NCBI GenBank assembly: GCA_002224055.1
Contig: AZLU01000002.1
Location: 734,827-798,826 of the forward strand
From: Pezizomycotina sp. ARF18
Lineage: Eukaryota > Ascomycota
Length of the DNA stretch: 64,000 nt
Direction of reading: 5' to 3'
The translations under genes were made by a program, and so were the position numbers. The notes under the pieces are model-generated. The model did no database searches. It was not told the DNA's origin and saw only the letters and a program-made list of their open reading frames with translations. Positions 1 to 12,600 of the stretch are shown one piece after another. The first letter of the stretch is position 1; each line of letters opens with the position of its first letter.

Positions 1-1885
1 ACGCTTTATTTCAAGGGTTTTTGCACAATTCCTTACGATCCCAAATTCGCATGTAACAAGAAAGAGGAGGGAAATAGAAAAGAAAGAAAAGAAGGAAAGA
101 AAGAGTAGTCTTGTACTATTTGAAACAAGCTCATATAATAGACAAGACTTAAGGCTTCGGTTGTATTCATTTGCCTAAAAAGATTCCCATGGTGTATGTA
201 ACAAAAATCCCACAAAAACAGGCGAATAATAGCCTACAGCTGTAGGTAGCTATGAAAGAAGTGATAAGATCCCCACCATTTTTGTTATCAGGCAATCGAA
301 ACCCTCTAACAAGGCTCTATAGAAAACGCTAAGAAAGAAGCACGTGTGGTATGATGTCGTCTTAGCTTTCTTTCAGTTTTCTGTACTCTCGGGAAATAAA
401 TGTAAGAGAAAGAAAATTCTAGATGTGCACGTTCGCTGTATACTTATTTTGCCCAATGAAGTTACTACGATGGCCCCCGTATGTTCGGAGCAATGACGGG
501 TGACACTCGGCCGGTTGCCCGACAGCTACACAAACTGTTCTTTGCGTATAACTGAGAAAATTAAAGACAAGAATTTAAATTTTGTCGTAATAAGAAGAAA
601 AAGGTCAGCGCTTAGAATCGAAAGCGAAAACGCTAAGACAACCGTGTCGCGGTTTTTTCGCATAGTAGCAAGCTATAAGAAATGAATAACCCGTTCATGC
701 ATGGAGATAAATGAGGGTTCTTTATATCGCCACATTGCATCGTGAAGCGAAAAAAAAAAAAAAAAAAAAAAATAGCGCGAATAATCATCATATGAAGCGA
801 CGAGGATCTTTTAATCGTAAAAATAAATTATTGAACGGCAAAATTGCGTAGCTATTGTTCAACAGAAATCAAAGGATGCATGTTCTCAGCAATCAAAGCG
901 TCAAGGCTTCGAGCCCGATTGCCATATATCCCGGGCCCTTGTATCAAAATCCGGACATTGTGAGCGGCGTTAGCGTTCGCGAACGAAAGCTATTTTTATT
1001 TTCCAGAAACCTGCGGTCAGATAAACGTCACTTGTATGTACGTTTCGGTCACGATCGTTAAGGAACAACGGGTTTTCCCCGTTTCCTTGCTAAATTTCTT
1101 TTCCCTTGCTAATTTTTTGTTACCGAACTTCCGACTTGATTTTATTTTATTTTATTTTATTTTGTAAGGGTCCTCTGGTGTAAAGCACGTTTCTGCTACC
1201 AATAAAAAGGCGACTTTTTTCTTTTTTTTCGCCCAGCACACGACATTACTACTAAAAAAAAAAAAAAAAAAATAACCACTAATAGAAATGAACGAATGAA
1301 ATAAACAAGTCTTGTATAACGAGAAAAAAAAATCGCTTCACGTGGCGGTGAAAAAGACCATGCTGCTCGCATTCACTTGGACCCTGTTAAATAGTTGAAA
1401 TTTTCTGAAGAACGAACAAGTAAATTTGAATACAGAGGCACAAAAAAAAAAAAAAGAAATGAAAAAAAATCTGTAATTTTAAAGGCGGATAGGGGATAGC
1501 GAAGTGATTGATAGAAGGAAGCTTCCGACGAGCCAAACGATTTTTCTTGGTTCTGGTAGTTCTGGGCCCTTGTCCACGGAAAAGGCGAGAAGGACCGGAC
1601 CATTTTTAGCTTCGATATCTTTTTTTGGTGGGAAAAAGGCGACAGTTAAAAAATTTCCTAAAATATCATACTCGACGAGAAAATTTTTCTCTTATATGAA
1701 CTGCTCCGTTCCCCTCGATCGTTTATACCTCTCTATACCCGTTTTCTCCATTCTTTGAACATTTGCCTACTTGATTCTATTCAAAGCAATTGCGATTCTT
1801 GCTTTTCTGCAATTGTGGGAGTAAATTCCTTCTCGACGTATTCGCCGTGGTAGGGTTAGGTATGAAATAAGCCGTGGAGCTTCTC

Positions 1886-1925
<40 letters not shown>

Positions 1926-3795
1926 GCTAGAATTCTCTCTTTTTTTTTTTTTTCTGCTGCTGTACATAAGTCTCTTAAACACTGCAGCAGACTGCATTCT
2001 CAGCGGGAGACAGCGGTGCTTTCGACAAGGTTGGTCTTTTTGTCCTGCAGAGTTTACTTTACGTTCTGTTCTGGTTAAGGTTAATACTCAGAATGGATTT
2101 CTAAATCCATTTTGTAATGTTATTTATTTCTGTTATTCAACTTTGATACATTATTATTTTAAACTTTCTATTTATTCGTGCCTTACATCTATCCTTTTAT
2201 TTTTTTTTATTTTTTTTATTTCTTCTTCCAAAGTCACCGTACTCCTACAAAGTCTCTCCTCTCATATACGGATGGCCATCCTTTACCCTCACCCCTCACA
2301 CCGCTGCAGTCAAAGTCAAAAATAAAGAACTGTAAAAGCAAAAAGAAGAAAGCAAAAGGGAAAAACGGTAGCCAGTAAGAAAAGGAGAAGCAGCGCCGAA
2401 AGGAGGTCGGCAATTTTTGGCGGTGCTCCATTCCGGTGGTGTTCTTGGAATAGCGTGGGACCTATTTTGCACAGCTACTGCACGAGTCGTACTATACCTG
2501 AACGGCAATACAGCAGCAGCAGCAGCAAGCAGCAGCAGCACAGCATTGGACGGCGCCGGCCTGTAAACGAAAGAAGCTACCTTTAACAGCGATAGAAGGA
2601 TATAAGAAAAAAACTGTGGCACATCCATTTTCCTTCTCTCTTTCCTTCTTTCCTTCTTTCTCAACTTGCCTGCAGGCTTTGTCCCCGAGAAAAGAAAAAA
2701 AGAAGATCTGCAAGGATAAAAAGAAAAGCGTAAAAAAAAAAAAAAAAAAAGCATATAAAAAAGGTACAAATCAGCAACCCGCCCATTATAATCAGCATCA
2801 TCAGCATCATCAGCTCCTATAGAAAAAAAGAACCCCTAGAAGAGAGCAAATCTTCCTTTTTAAACGGCTGCTACCTGTATTATTTTGGCTTGGGTTAAGT
2901 GCCCATCGCTGTTACAGTTTTTCACTCCCAAGCCCAAGGTCTACTGCCGGGCTTCTTACAAATTTTTCCTTAGCATTCTCCTGTTCCTCATTTTTTTTTC
3001 TTTCCTTTTTTCTTCTTTTTCTATTATTATTTCTCCAAAATTATTATTATATTTTCTTTTTCTTCTCTTAAAATTTAATATATATATATATACTTTATTT
3101 TTTTTCCCCTTAATTTTTACACGTCAACTCCCCACGATCCCTCCCACTCCCTTTTTTCTCCTCGCAAGGACGATACTCCAAAAAAAAAAAAAAAAAAAAA
3201 AGGAAAAAAAAAAAACGGGGTTTTATTATTATTTCACCACCAAAAAAAAAAAAAAAAAAAAAGACTATTAAAATAAAAATAAAAATCCGCTTGGTTGGGA
3301 CCACACCACCAATAACCAAAAAAACCTACCCTCCAAATAAATAGCCAGGAGGACCCTTTCACTTCCTTTCCTCTCCTTTGCAAACTTTACCATCCATTCA
3401 ACACCACCATGCACCTCGCCGCTACTAGTCTCTGTCAGAAATCTTCCTTCATCTCTTGAAGGACATCATTCATCGAACTCCGTGGGAAAGAAGAAAGAAA
3501 GCTGCTTTTTCTGGTACTTTTTTTTTTTTTTTTTGCTTTCCTTCGTGTATTCGGCGGTGTCGTTCGACTCAAGCAAAAGTCATCCCATTGTAACCCCCAT
3601 CAACCAATCATCGCGCGGGCCTCCGATTCGATTCGAACATTTCGTCCGAACCGGAGCCAGGGAAATAATAAAACCGAACGAGTCCTTTTTATCTATCTAT
3701 TTTATATACCATATCAACTTCCTATTTGTTTTCTTTTAATTTTCATCATCAAATTTTCTTTCTTCTTTTTCCCCATTATTTCCTATCAGAGTCTA
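1..3795. other. Gene-free stretch upstream of the SIW14-like gene
   Basis: I find no gene here. The stretch holds many A/T homopolymers (about 750-771, 1254-1271, 1886-1910, 3180-3200, 3241-3262), a TTTTA pentamer run at about 1139-1163, an interrupted CAG tract at 2512-2546 and a CATCAG-type tract near 2792-2815. From about 2960 to 3120 and again from 3690 to 3785 the plus strand is strongly pyrimidine-rich, which is typical of promoters and 5' leaders of ascomycete genes, so the last kilobase probably contains the promoter and leader of the phosphatase gene. Short open frames in it are low in complexity (Phe, Lys, Ser runs) and look accidental. Confidence 0.6.
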
Positions 3796-5006
3796 ATGAG
3801 CAAACTCCCTCGCGATTCGAAGAGTAGCTGTAAGAGTTCGATCCCACCGTCAACTTGTCCATCCTCATCCTCGCAATACAACTCCAATACAACCCTACCT
3901 CCACCTCCAGCACAAACAGGGACAGCAGCGCCTCAAAAAGCAACAGCGGCAGCGCAATGACCGCGAAAACAGCTCCGCCTCCCATGCTCCACATGGGTAA
4001 CACCCTTGGCAGCGAAGCGTTCGCTTCCGCATCAGAGCTTAACCAGCAGACGACCGCCCTCATCCAACGTAATCACCAGCAGGTCCTCATCCGCCACCAC
4101 CAGCAGCAGCACCAGCAGTGCGGCACCCAGGCCGCCTGCAGTATCCCCCGCAGCCTGCCGCTCAGCATCCCAACCGGAGCAATCGGCGCCGAAATCGACG
4201 GCCTCAGCTCCGCTTCGTCTACGTCGAGTCTCGAAAGCCTTGGTTTCTCCGTACCGTTCAATTTTGCTGTCGTCTGGCCCGGTGTCTACCGATGCTCGTT
4301 CCCTAAGGAGGAACATTTTGAGTATTTGAGGTTGCTCGGCCTGAAAACTATCCTGTAAGGCTTTACCCACGGAATTTTTTCATAGAAATCTGGAATTTCG
4401 AAGCTGATGACATTTTATAGGACACTTGTTCCTGAGGAATACCCTGAAGAAAATGTCAAGTTCATGAAGGAGAATGGGATCCAGCACTTCCAGATTGGAA
4501 TGCAGGGAAACAAGCAACCTCTGGCTGCCAGTAAGTAACATCGATTTTCTTATATATCGCCACCTGTGACAGCTTACTAACAATGTCTTCTCCAGTCCCG
4601 ATTGAAAAGATATCTCAAGCCGTCAGCGTCGTTCTCGACAGGAGGAATCATCCAATTTTGATCCACTGCAACAAGGGCAAGGTACATATCTGAAGAAAAA
4701 TAAATTCTTTCCTTTTGTGCATATACATACATCCTCGTAATTTTTTACGAGTAATCCTCAAACCAACGGTCCTAATGCTCTTCTTTGTAGCACCGTACCG
4801 GATGCGTTGTCGGATGCCTCCGCAAGATGCAGAACTGGGTCACCACGTCCGTCGTCGAAGAGTACCGCCACTACTCCGTACCTAAAAACCGCATCATGGA
4901 CGAACAGCTACTGCAGAACTGGGACGGCGCACACTTGGCCGACTTTGCAGCGCAGCAGGGCGGTTGGATCGACAGGCACCCGCCGGTATCGAATTTGTTA
5001 AATTAG
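3796..5006 (+). CDS. SIW14: Siw14/Oca-type atypical dual-specificity phosphatase
   Basis: Plant-and-fungal atypical dual-specificity phosphatase. Known members dephosphorylate inositol pyrophosphates in the cytosol; that role is inferred from family. Exons read 3957-4354, 4421-4530, 4596-4681 and 4791-5006, all with GT..AG borders and a joint frame of 270 codons from the ATG at 3957. The catalytic CX5R signature is split across intron 3 and reads HCNKGKHRTG once spliced. Other family marks are WPGVYRCSFPKEEHFEYL, LVPEEYPEEN and LRKMQNW. An ATG at 3796 opens another frame with a Ser/Pro-rich sequence (SSSSQYNSNTTLPPPP) that ends in a TGA overlapping the 3957 ATG. This looks more natural than the in-frame ATG at 3855, so the true start is probably 3796 with one indel near 3956. 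The N-terminal 100 residues are low-complexity. No frame break is seen in the catalytic domain. Confidence 0.93.
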
Positions 5007-5716
5007 CAATCAGCAAAAGAACCTTTTCAGCTGGATTTTTCTTTTTGTTCTTTAACGACGTTACGACGAAGTCTTCATTTTTTTTTTTTTTTTTTTTTTT
5101 CGGATCCGGAACCTTGGTCTGGTTTTTTTCCCGCTCTATATCCTTTTAATCGGTCTCATACCAGCACTTAATAATTGCTCTATCTTTTTCTATTCTTCTC
5201 TTCATTTCGACTGTCGGCGTTTTAACAAATCTCGGGTGTTTTGATTATCACTTCTTTTTTTCGTTATATTTCAAATCTTCAAAAAGGCGTTACAGACTGG
5301 GAAAGAATGTTTTTTTTTTTTTCTATATATTTTCGGCGGCACACCTCTTTCTGTTTTATTTTCGTCGTACTACGTACTGTTATACCTACATACATATATA
5401 TATATCCAACAGAAAAAGTTTTGTTGTGGTTATATTATACTACTGTCGAAAGAGACAGCAATAAGAAAGTACAGGAGAGAAAAGGGAAAAGCAGATTATA
5501 GTCCTTTTCTTTTGTTAGCTAGAGAAGCTGTCGAGTCATCGAGCTGTTTTTTCTTCCTTTCTCACAGAAATCTATATATGTTCAAGTTCCTCATCCCTTT
5601 TAGGGATTCAAAACCAGCCTCAGACCTTGTGGTTCTGAGAAGGCTTTGCAGAGTCACATTTTCTTTGCTTCGCTTTTTTGCTTCAGATTACCTGAACTGC
5701 TCTTATTTTCCATTTA

Positions 5717-5738
5717 TATATATATATATATATATATA
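5717..5738. repeat. TA dinucleotide microsatellite
   Basis: A near-perfect alternating TA run lies in the intergenic AT-rich region downstream of the phosphatase gene. Confidence 0.8.
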
Positions 5739-6520
5739 CCAAATTTCCTTTTTTGTTGAACTCTCTTCGATATTTTTTCATTCTTGATAATCGCGTCAGC
5801 GTATTTGTTTTTTCTTTCTCAATATTTTTCTTATCTTTATATCTTTGTGCGTTCGGATTTTTCTTGCACACCTCGATCTAGCTCATCTCTCTAAACTTAT
5901 ATTTCTACCCTTTTTTCTTATAAATTTTCACTGGCTATCGTCATACTCTCAAACTTTGAATGAAATCGACCTCCGAGATCATTACTCGACCATATTTCCA
6001 AGGAAACGAAACAGCTAAACTACTGACGGCCGAGGGGTTTTATCGCAAAATCTTATTCATATTTTTTCTTCTTCGTATTTGCACCATTATAGAATTTCTT
6101 TGGGGGAACTTTTCCGGACGACGCATTTTGATTTCTCATTTCATTTTCGTTTTTTTTGGCGGGGATTTTTGGGGTTTCTATTTCAACACTACAGTTTTTT
6201 GTTTTATACCTATTTTCTTTATATAAAATACTTCTTATGTGAAGAAGCTTTGGCGAAAAGAACCGGCGGGTTTATATATTTCACATCTTTTTTTTTTTTT
6301 TTTTTTTTTCCCCAAACGAAACACATTTTCTGTAATAATAAAGATTTTTTCCTTCTTTACTTTTCAGATCAGATCGATACTTTCTCCTCGAAATTAACAA
6401 TATAAAATATTTTCGGGCACAGACTACGTCTTCGCCCCGTCGGAGCTGAATTAATTTTCTTCCGAGCTCTGTTTTCTATACCAACGGAACGGGAGACGGG
6501 AGAACGATAAATCTACTTCT

Positions 6521-6536
6521 GGGGGGGGGGGGGGGG
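6521..6536. repeat. Poly-G run (16)
   Basis: Sixteen consecutive G on the plus strand. Long A/T runs are common in this window but this is the only long G/C run I found. It could form a quadruplex or be a consensus error. Confidence 0.8.
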
Positions 6537-6899
6537 AATTCGCAATTGTGAAGCATTCGCGAGTTAGAACTACCTGGCTCCTATTTCGTAGGGCTAGCTT
6601 GGTAAACGCACGCGTAGCTCCCATTACAGGTTTGATAGGGTTATTTGTGTTAGCTGTAACGTAAAATTTCGTGGACGGCCGGCCGTTGGGGGGTAGGAAT
6701 GAACGTAAAATCCAAGATGGATGGGATGTACTACATGCATCTTGGTACTTCAAAATGTATGATACCTCTGGTCGCCAGCACGCAAAAATAGAAGTATCTC
6801 GATACCTTCGATACCTTGTTTTTTTCCTTTTCTCTTTTTTCTCTCTTTTTGTCCGCTCTTGTGCTGATTTTCGATGTGTCGTGATAATAAACTTTCAAA

Positions 6900-6937
<38 letters not shown>

Positions 6938-7301
6938 TCGAAAGTTACTGCTGCCGCCCTTATCGATAAGCGAACCGGCTTAGAAATTCAATTTGGTGTG
7001 GTATTTTCCCCACACTAAACTCACGTTGGAACAATTCAGGATTCACGGGTTTTAGCAGGAGATATAACGACAACAGCCACCATCCTCGACTTTCAACAAC
7101 AACAGATTCGTCACTAACAAGACGGCGTTAATTGCTATCAATATAAGTTACTTACGACAGAGAAAGGAAATAGAAAACAAGAATAAAGCTGGCTGCCCTC
7201 CGTTCCTCCCCCTTCGTTCGATCGATACTTCGACGGCAGCTCGCTCTCCCACTTCTTTCTTGTGCACTCCATTCGGAGCTACCAGGGCATTTTCTACGAC
7301 G

Positions 7302-7793
7302 ATGGCGGCGTCCGGAAAGGAGCAATAGTAAACCATCCCTCCTCCTTCCCCTTCTGCCTCCTACGCTCACCTTTTCTGTTACGTCACCTTAGCCTTCCAA
7401 CGGATGTTAACAATTACCTAGCTTCATCTACGTCCCCGACACTCCCACCGCCGACCGCGCCCGCGTCCGCCCGCTGCACATGGCGCAACTAGCCCACGCC
7501 CCCGCATCGCATACGGTCTTCATGGGCGGCGCAGTACTCGGTTCTCAGCCTTCATCCCAACCCCCCTCTACTTCCCCCGGGATTTTAGTTTGCCCCCGAT
7601 GGACTTTAAGGGTAGCGCTATGATACTAGAATTCGACACGGTAGATGACGAAACGCTGGAGAAAAAAAAGGAAAAGGTTGTGGAGTATTTGAAGGGTGAT
7701 CCCTATGTTGAGGAGGGAGTGTGGGATTTGGAGAGGGTTGAGATTTGGCCGTTCAAGACGGGGTTTAGTGGGGTTGAGGTTTTGCCGAGATAG
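7302..7793 (+). CDS. YCII-domain protein (dimeric alpha/beta barrel)
   Basis: Small YCII-family protein. The family has a ferredoxin-like dimeric fold related to muconolactone isomerase; its reaction is generally unknown. Exon 1 (7302-7327) encodes MAASGKEQ; a 94-bp intron (7328-7421, donor GTAAAC, acceptor CTAG) joins it to exon 2, giving QYFIYVPDTPTADRARVRPL, then HMAQLAHAP and VFMGGAVLGSQP. The C-terminal part reads MDFKGSAMILEF, then GVWDLERVEIWPFKTGF, which matches the usual YCII ending. Between these halves, at about 7540-7575 in C-rich sequence, the frame shifts by one base and no intron resolves it, so an indel is present. Expected length is about 120-130 residues. It ends 271 bp from the end of the convergent PCS60-like gene. 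Confidence 0.85.
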
Positions 7794-8064
7794 AGGGGTT
7801 GGAAGGGTCTGTCTATGGGTTTTGTTTACGTGTGGTTGGGAAATTTTGCTGGAGGAATGAGAGAGGGATTTCTTCGTGTCGACAGGGGATTTTTTTTTTT
7901 GGGGGGGAAAGGATGTTTATTAGTATAAATGGGATTCCGAAGGAAAAATGATACATGTGCATTTGTTCAAACGAGATTGTGTGATATCGTGATATACATG
8001 TGTGCTTTACAAAAAAAAAAAAAAAATGAGCTATGAAGATCAAAAATGCAAACGAGAGAATAAT
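7794..8064. other. Convergent 3' intergenic space
   Basis: Tail-to-tail spacer between the YCII gene (+) and the PCS60-like gene (-). It contains a T run followed by a G run (about 7890-7907) and an A run (about 8011-8025). Both 3' UTRs must lie here. No terminator element can be identified in a fungus from sequence alone. Confidence 0.5.
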
Positions 8065-9604
8065 CTACAGCTTCGCCTTAACCTGCTTCTCCTTCTCCTC
8101 CTTCAGCATAATCTCCGCCACGATCCTCCTCTGTATCTTCCCGTCGCCGTCTTCGCATCACCTTCGTAACGTATATCTTCTTGGGAACCTTAAACTTCGC
8201 CAACCTCTGCGCCAAAAACCCTTTAGCTCCTCGATACCACGCTCCTCCCTTCCCTGAATACAACAGCCGCAGCGGGTTCCTGTCCCAACACTTCATCCTC
8301 CACCGCGAAGGCAACAGCCTCGCTGACCGCCGGTGTTCGAGAAGTGCACTATCAATCTCGATCGGAGAAATCTTCTCGCCGCCGCGGTTAATCAACTCTT
8401 TATCCTGCCCGTATAATAACGTACCCGTCTTCATCCTTTTTACCTTGATCCCCGTACGGAAGAAACCGTCTTTCGTAAACGAACTCGCGTTCGCAGCGGG
8501 ATTATTCATGTACCCTGCGTCACGTTCTCCCCTTTAACGCATATCTCCCCTTCTTTACCCTGTTGCACTTCATTGCCATCATCGTCCATGATCGCGATCG
8601 TAACGCCGCCCTGTCCTACTCCGACAGAACCCGGCTTCCGTTTCCCCTTATGCGGCAGCGGGTTCGACGTCATCTGGTGCGCTGCCTCCGTCATCGCGTA
8701 CGCTTCCAATACTGGTGCTTAAATGTTTTTCGAGCTGTTCGAACGTAGCGGGCGCGAGGGGACTACTGCAGGATCTGATGAAGCGGATGGGCGGTATTGC
8801 TTTCGGTAACGGGAGCGGAGGAGGATGGAATTCATGGAGGGGACGGCGGTGTACCAATTACATTTATAACGGGCGAATTCGTCCCAGAATACGCTCGCGG
8901 AGAACTTCGCGGGAACGACGGCGGAACCGCCGGAGTGTAGTGGTGCTAGGAACGCGGCGAGGAGGCCGTGGACGTGGAAGAGCGGCATTACGAGGTAGGT
9001 CCTATCCCTCGGTGAGAGCTCGTACGTCGCTTTAATATTACGCATCGTAGCGGTTAGATTCCTATGCGTTAAGGGAACGCTTTAGGACGGCCCGTAGTAC
9101 CCGACGTGTGTAGTACCAGCGCTACATCCTCCGGCTCCGCCCTCGCGACAGGAGCAGGTTTTTCACCCGCTAATTTCCTTTCTCAACAAGTTGCAATTGT
9201 ACGCCCCCGTTCTTATCGACGTACGCCTCCGCTATACCAGCGTTAAACCTCCTCGCGGCTTTGACAGCGGCCGAATTACCCGCGACGGCACCCTTCGGTA
9301 CGATGACGAGGGAGGATTGTATGTCGGAAATATAAAATTCGTTTTCGGCCTGCGTATAAGAGGGTTTAGTGGTGCTGCGATGGACCGCTGGAAGGCGACG
9401 GAGAGGAAGGAGACGATGAATTCGAGGCCGTTGGGGAGGGATATGGAGACTGCGGAGGACGGGCGGACGCCGTAGGAGGCTAGGTTGATTGGAGGTGGTT
9501 GATTTCGGTGAGGAGGTTGGAGTAGTGTAGGTGCGGTCCGTGGAGGGATTATGACGGCGGGGTTGTTGGGTGGGAGGAGGAGAGGGAGGTGGGAGGGTCG
9601 ACAT
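8065..9604 (-). CDS. PCS60: Pcs60/Fat2-type peroxisomal acyl-CoA (oxalyl-CoA) synthetase
   Basis: ANL-superfamily adenylate-forming enzyme. In order from the N terminus I read the LPNGLEFIVSFLSVAFQRSI region, YTQAENEF, the AMP-binding loop VLHTSGTTGRPK (about 9080-9115), LTHRNLTATMRNIKATYELS, MPLFHVHGLLAAFLAPL, YGMTEA-like AYAMTEAAHQM, then GDQ/KELI region INRGGEKISPIEIDSALLEH, and the A10 lysine segment TATGKIQRRIVAE. The last residues are KQVKAKL followed by a stop at 8065, so it ends in AKL, a canonical PTS1 signal: a peroxisomal matrix enzyme. In yeast the homologue makes oxalyl-CoA. The start at 9604 gives a short Pro-rich leader. No intron is needed, but the frame changes at least six times by small indels; protein similarity resumes each time, so consensus errors are more likely than decay. 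Length (about 510 codons) fits the family. Confidence 0.9.
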
Positions 9605-12600
9605 TATGTTGGTCTGGCGGTTAATGTGAGGAGGGATAAGATGCTAGAGGTACAAGAGTTGAAGCTAGAAGAGATGCAATTCGTGACGATAGACTGAAGA
9701 AGACAAAGCAAAAGTAGGTAATAGACGATGTTGTTAAAGGTTGTTGGATTCTGTTGAGTTATGAAGATGGTTTTGTCGGTGGAAAGGAGGTTTTGGGCTT
9801 TTGTAGGGCAGTGAGAAGTGAGAAGTTTGTGGATGACGGAATTCGGCTTATCTTGCTCGTCTTTTAATCAATTCGGCACGTCTCAGGCCGAAGATTCTCC
9901 GCGGACAAAAAAAACGTTAGTGAGCGATATTTTTATTTTATTTTATTTTTTTTATTTTTTTTTTGGCCCTGGATGAAAGGTTCAAAACTAATTTTCTTCG
10001 GCTAAATAATTCGGCAAGTTGCAACTTTTGCAGCTTATTTAACCTCAACGTCACGCACGAGGTTTCCCTTCTGGGGTTTCTTACTGCACTTTCGATGGTT
10101 ACACAAAAGAAAAGGAAAGAGCATGGAAAAATCATATCATGGGAGCTAGGTTTTGATCGACAGTATTTTCTAGAAGAAACAGGCTGTAGCCACTCGATAT
10201 TTGGCGGCAAATTTCTTCAAGAGCCCGGGAGTGCCTGAGCATTATTATTATTATTCCTTTTCTGTTTTAGAAGACTTTGATGGCAGTAGGAAGGGAAAAG
10301 AAAAGAAAAGAAAAAAAAAAAAATCTTACTGCCAGACTATGACTAGCCTATTTATCCTTACTAAAAAGGTTCACCTCCTCACTAAAATTCTAAACATATA
10401 TCCTTACGTTCACAGTTGCTAGCGCTGTTAGTAAAATAATCAGATAACATTAGCGTCATTAACACATCACTTCGTAGTCGAAGAATCGAGCCTCCGAAGA
10501 CGGCAAGTTTGTAAAGTGACAATTTTCTTAAGAAAGAGTGATTCAGGGAAACCCTAGTCGCCATCTCCATATACCCATACAACGGGTTAGGAAGACACAA
10601 GTAAATTTTGATACTCGACCCTATGTAAGCTCGCGCAATTACATAACCCGATAACGAGTTTCAGAAATAAGCCGTGAGGACGCCAGCGCAGAGACGATAG
10701 CATTGGCTGTTTTCAATATCTCCAACGTTCAGCGACGTATCCCATACATCGCTACAAACGACCATCCCTGAGATACTCTGGCGATCCATTCTATGTTTTC
10801 CGAAACGCCGCTCGCTTCGCGGGTCATATCAAATCTGTTCACTTCCTTGCCCCGGGACACGTTTTCTGGGACATGATAGCTTGCATTGTATAAACAGCGG
10901 GAGGAGCGATATCGAAAACGAGAGAAGGGTTCTCCGACGAAGAACATACTAGAAACACAAGCGCCAAAGGGCACTTCCGCGACAAGAAGGGATAGAAGTA
11001 GATTTTTTTTTTTTTTTCGCGGAAGCGCCGAAATTGTAGATGTTACCTCATCACATAGAACCACTAGACCTCGCCCGCCCCGGTATAATGCTAAGAAGTC
11101 GCTAAAGGAACGTACATGTGAATGTTCAAACGTACATCTCCTTCGTTGACGTATTCAATCGAGCTAACAGAAGAATGAATATAAGAGGATTTTCAAACGA
11201 TTTTAGGAGGGCCAACACGTCGGAATGACACTGAAGGGAAGGAACGTTTGTTCGAGCAGACTCGTAAAGCAGAACGAACATGGCGCATACGAGATCATAG
11301 TGAAAGTGCAACTACACGCCATATGTTACTTTTCCGTAGAGGCTTATCTATCGGTAGTCGTTCCTCACAAATAATTTTGGATGGGCCGTGCCAAATCTTG
11401 CAAATGATACTTCAGAAACTATTCCGTTGAATATCCCGCGGGAAAAAGCTACTCATTACAAAGCATTGAAAGATACTCTACGTATCGAGTCCATTATCCC
11501 TCCCATTCAAACGGGGCGTGAAGTCACATGTCCAGACCACGATAGGCGCTGACATGCCAGGTATATCGGCGAAACTACATAATATCTCGAGACTGTGCAA
11601 TCTCTTTCTTGATACAAACTCGTATTTGCAAGAGCCTAGTAAAGCCATTATAAGCAGGATTCAGCTGGAAGGTAAATGAGCACGAGACGTGCTATACCAG
11701 GCGGGATGCGATGTATCTCAAACGTGGAAATCTGATACTGCACAAAGGCTAATATAGGAGACCGATCTTCTTCATAAGAAGAGATCGCAACACGCTAGTC
11801 GGATATTCGCGTGATAAGAAATGCTAGACGGAAAACAACCGGAGAACAAATGTCGGTACATATTTTACGGGACGCCAGCTGCGAACACGATATAAAGCTT
11901 CCCTTAGACTAAATCACGCAGTCCAAATGTTACGCGTTTTCCATAGGCAAATTTAACTGCCATGACTAGAATTCGGGCGCTATTACTCGAGCGTGGATAA
12001 GATTACAAGAACTTAAAGAGTACTGATAACATGAACGAAACTAATCTGCTATCATTTTGATATACTTTCAGCTCGCCAGTTTCCGCATCATAGAGCATTC
12101 TAGAACTCGAATGGACCGTTGCTCCTCGATCATCTTTACTCTTCAAACTTGTAAAGAGGTTATGTATGGCGAATAAAATCTCCGGGGTTTATAAAGATGT
12201 CTTCGCAGGGCTAAGCCACGATTCTCGATTGACAACGAGGCTTAAAGCTGTAAGGTTTGTTTACTATTCTGTTTACCACGCGCGAACCAAGAACAATATA
12301 TATTACCGGAGAACTTTTTCCGATCAAATGGATAAGCATCGAGGTGGACAACAGGCAACCGATACAGAAGTAAAGTACCCAAGAAGGGAATCGATCTTTG
12401 AAAGTCAATGTTTCCCCCGTCAATCAATCAAATGCGGATAAAAACCTTTAATGTAATTTTGTATTCGTAGATTTTGAAGTGTCCTCCTGGCGATGCTCAA
12501 TCTATAGAGCATGAGAGTTAAACGAAAGCACGAGTACATCTTGATATTACAACCAAGGTTACGAAGCGAAGAGCACGAAGACGAAGAGTCATAGCCCCAT

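Larger units (their letters stand above)
5007..7301. other. Intergenic region between SIW14 and the YCII gene
   Basis: No gene recognised. It probably holds the 3' UTR of the phosphatase and the promoter of the next gene. T runs lie at about 5078-5100, 6288-6310 and 6907-6932, a TA microsatellite at about 5717-5738, and a run of sixteen G at 6521-6536. A 100-codon open frame on the minus strand (6451-6753) crosses the G run as poly-Pro and has no recognisable domain. Confidence 0.55.

Noticed and set aside
2143-3271. Phe/Lys-rich short frames
   Set aside because: They arise from pyrimidine tracts and A/T homopolymers in a leader or promoter region and have no protein-like composition.
8181-9475. 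Several plus-strand frames over the synthetase
   Set aside because: All are complements of the GC-rich PCS60-like gene, whose adenylation motifs are clear on the minus strand.
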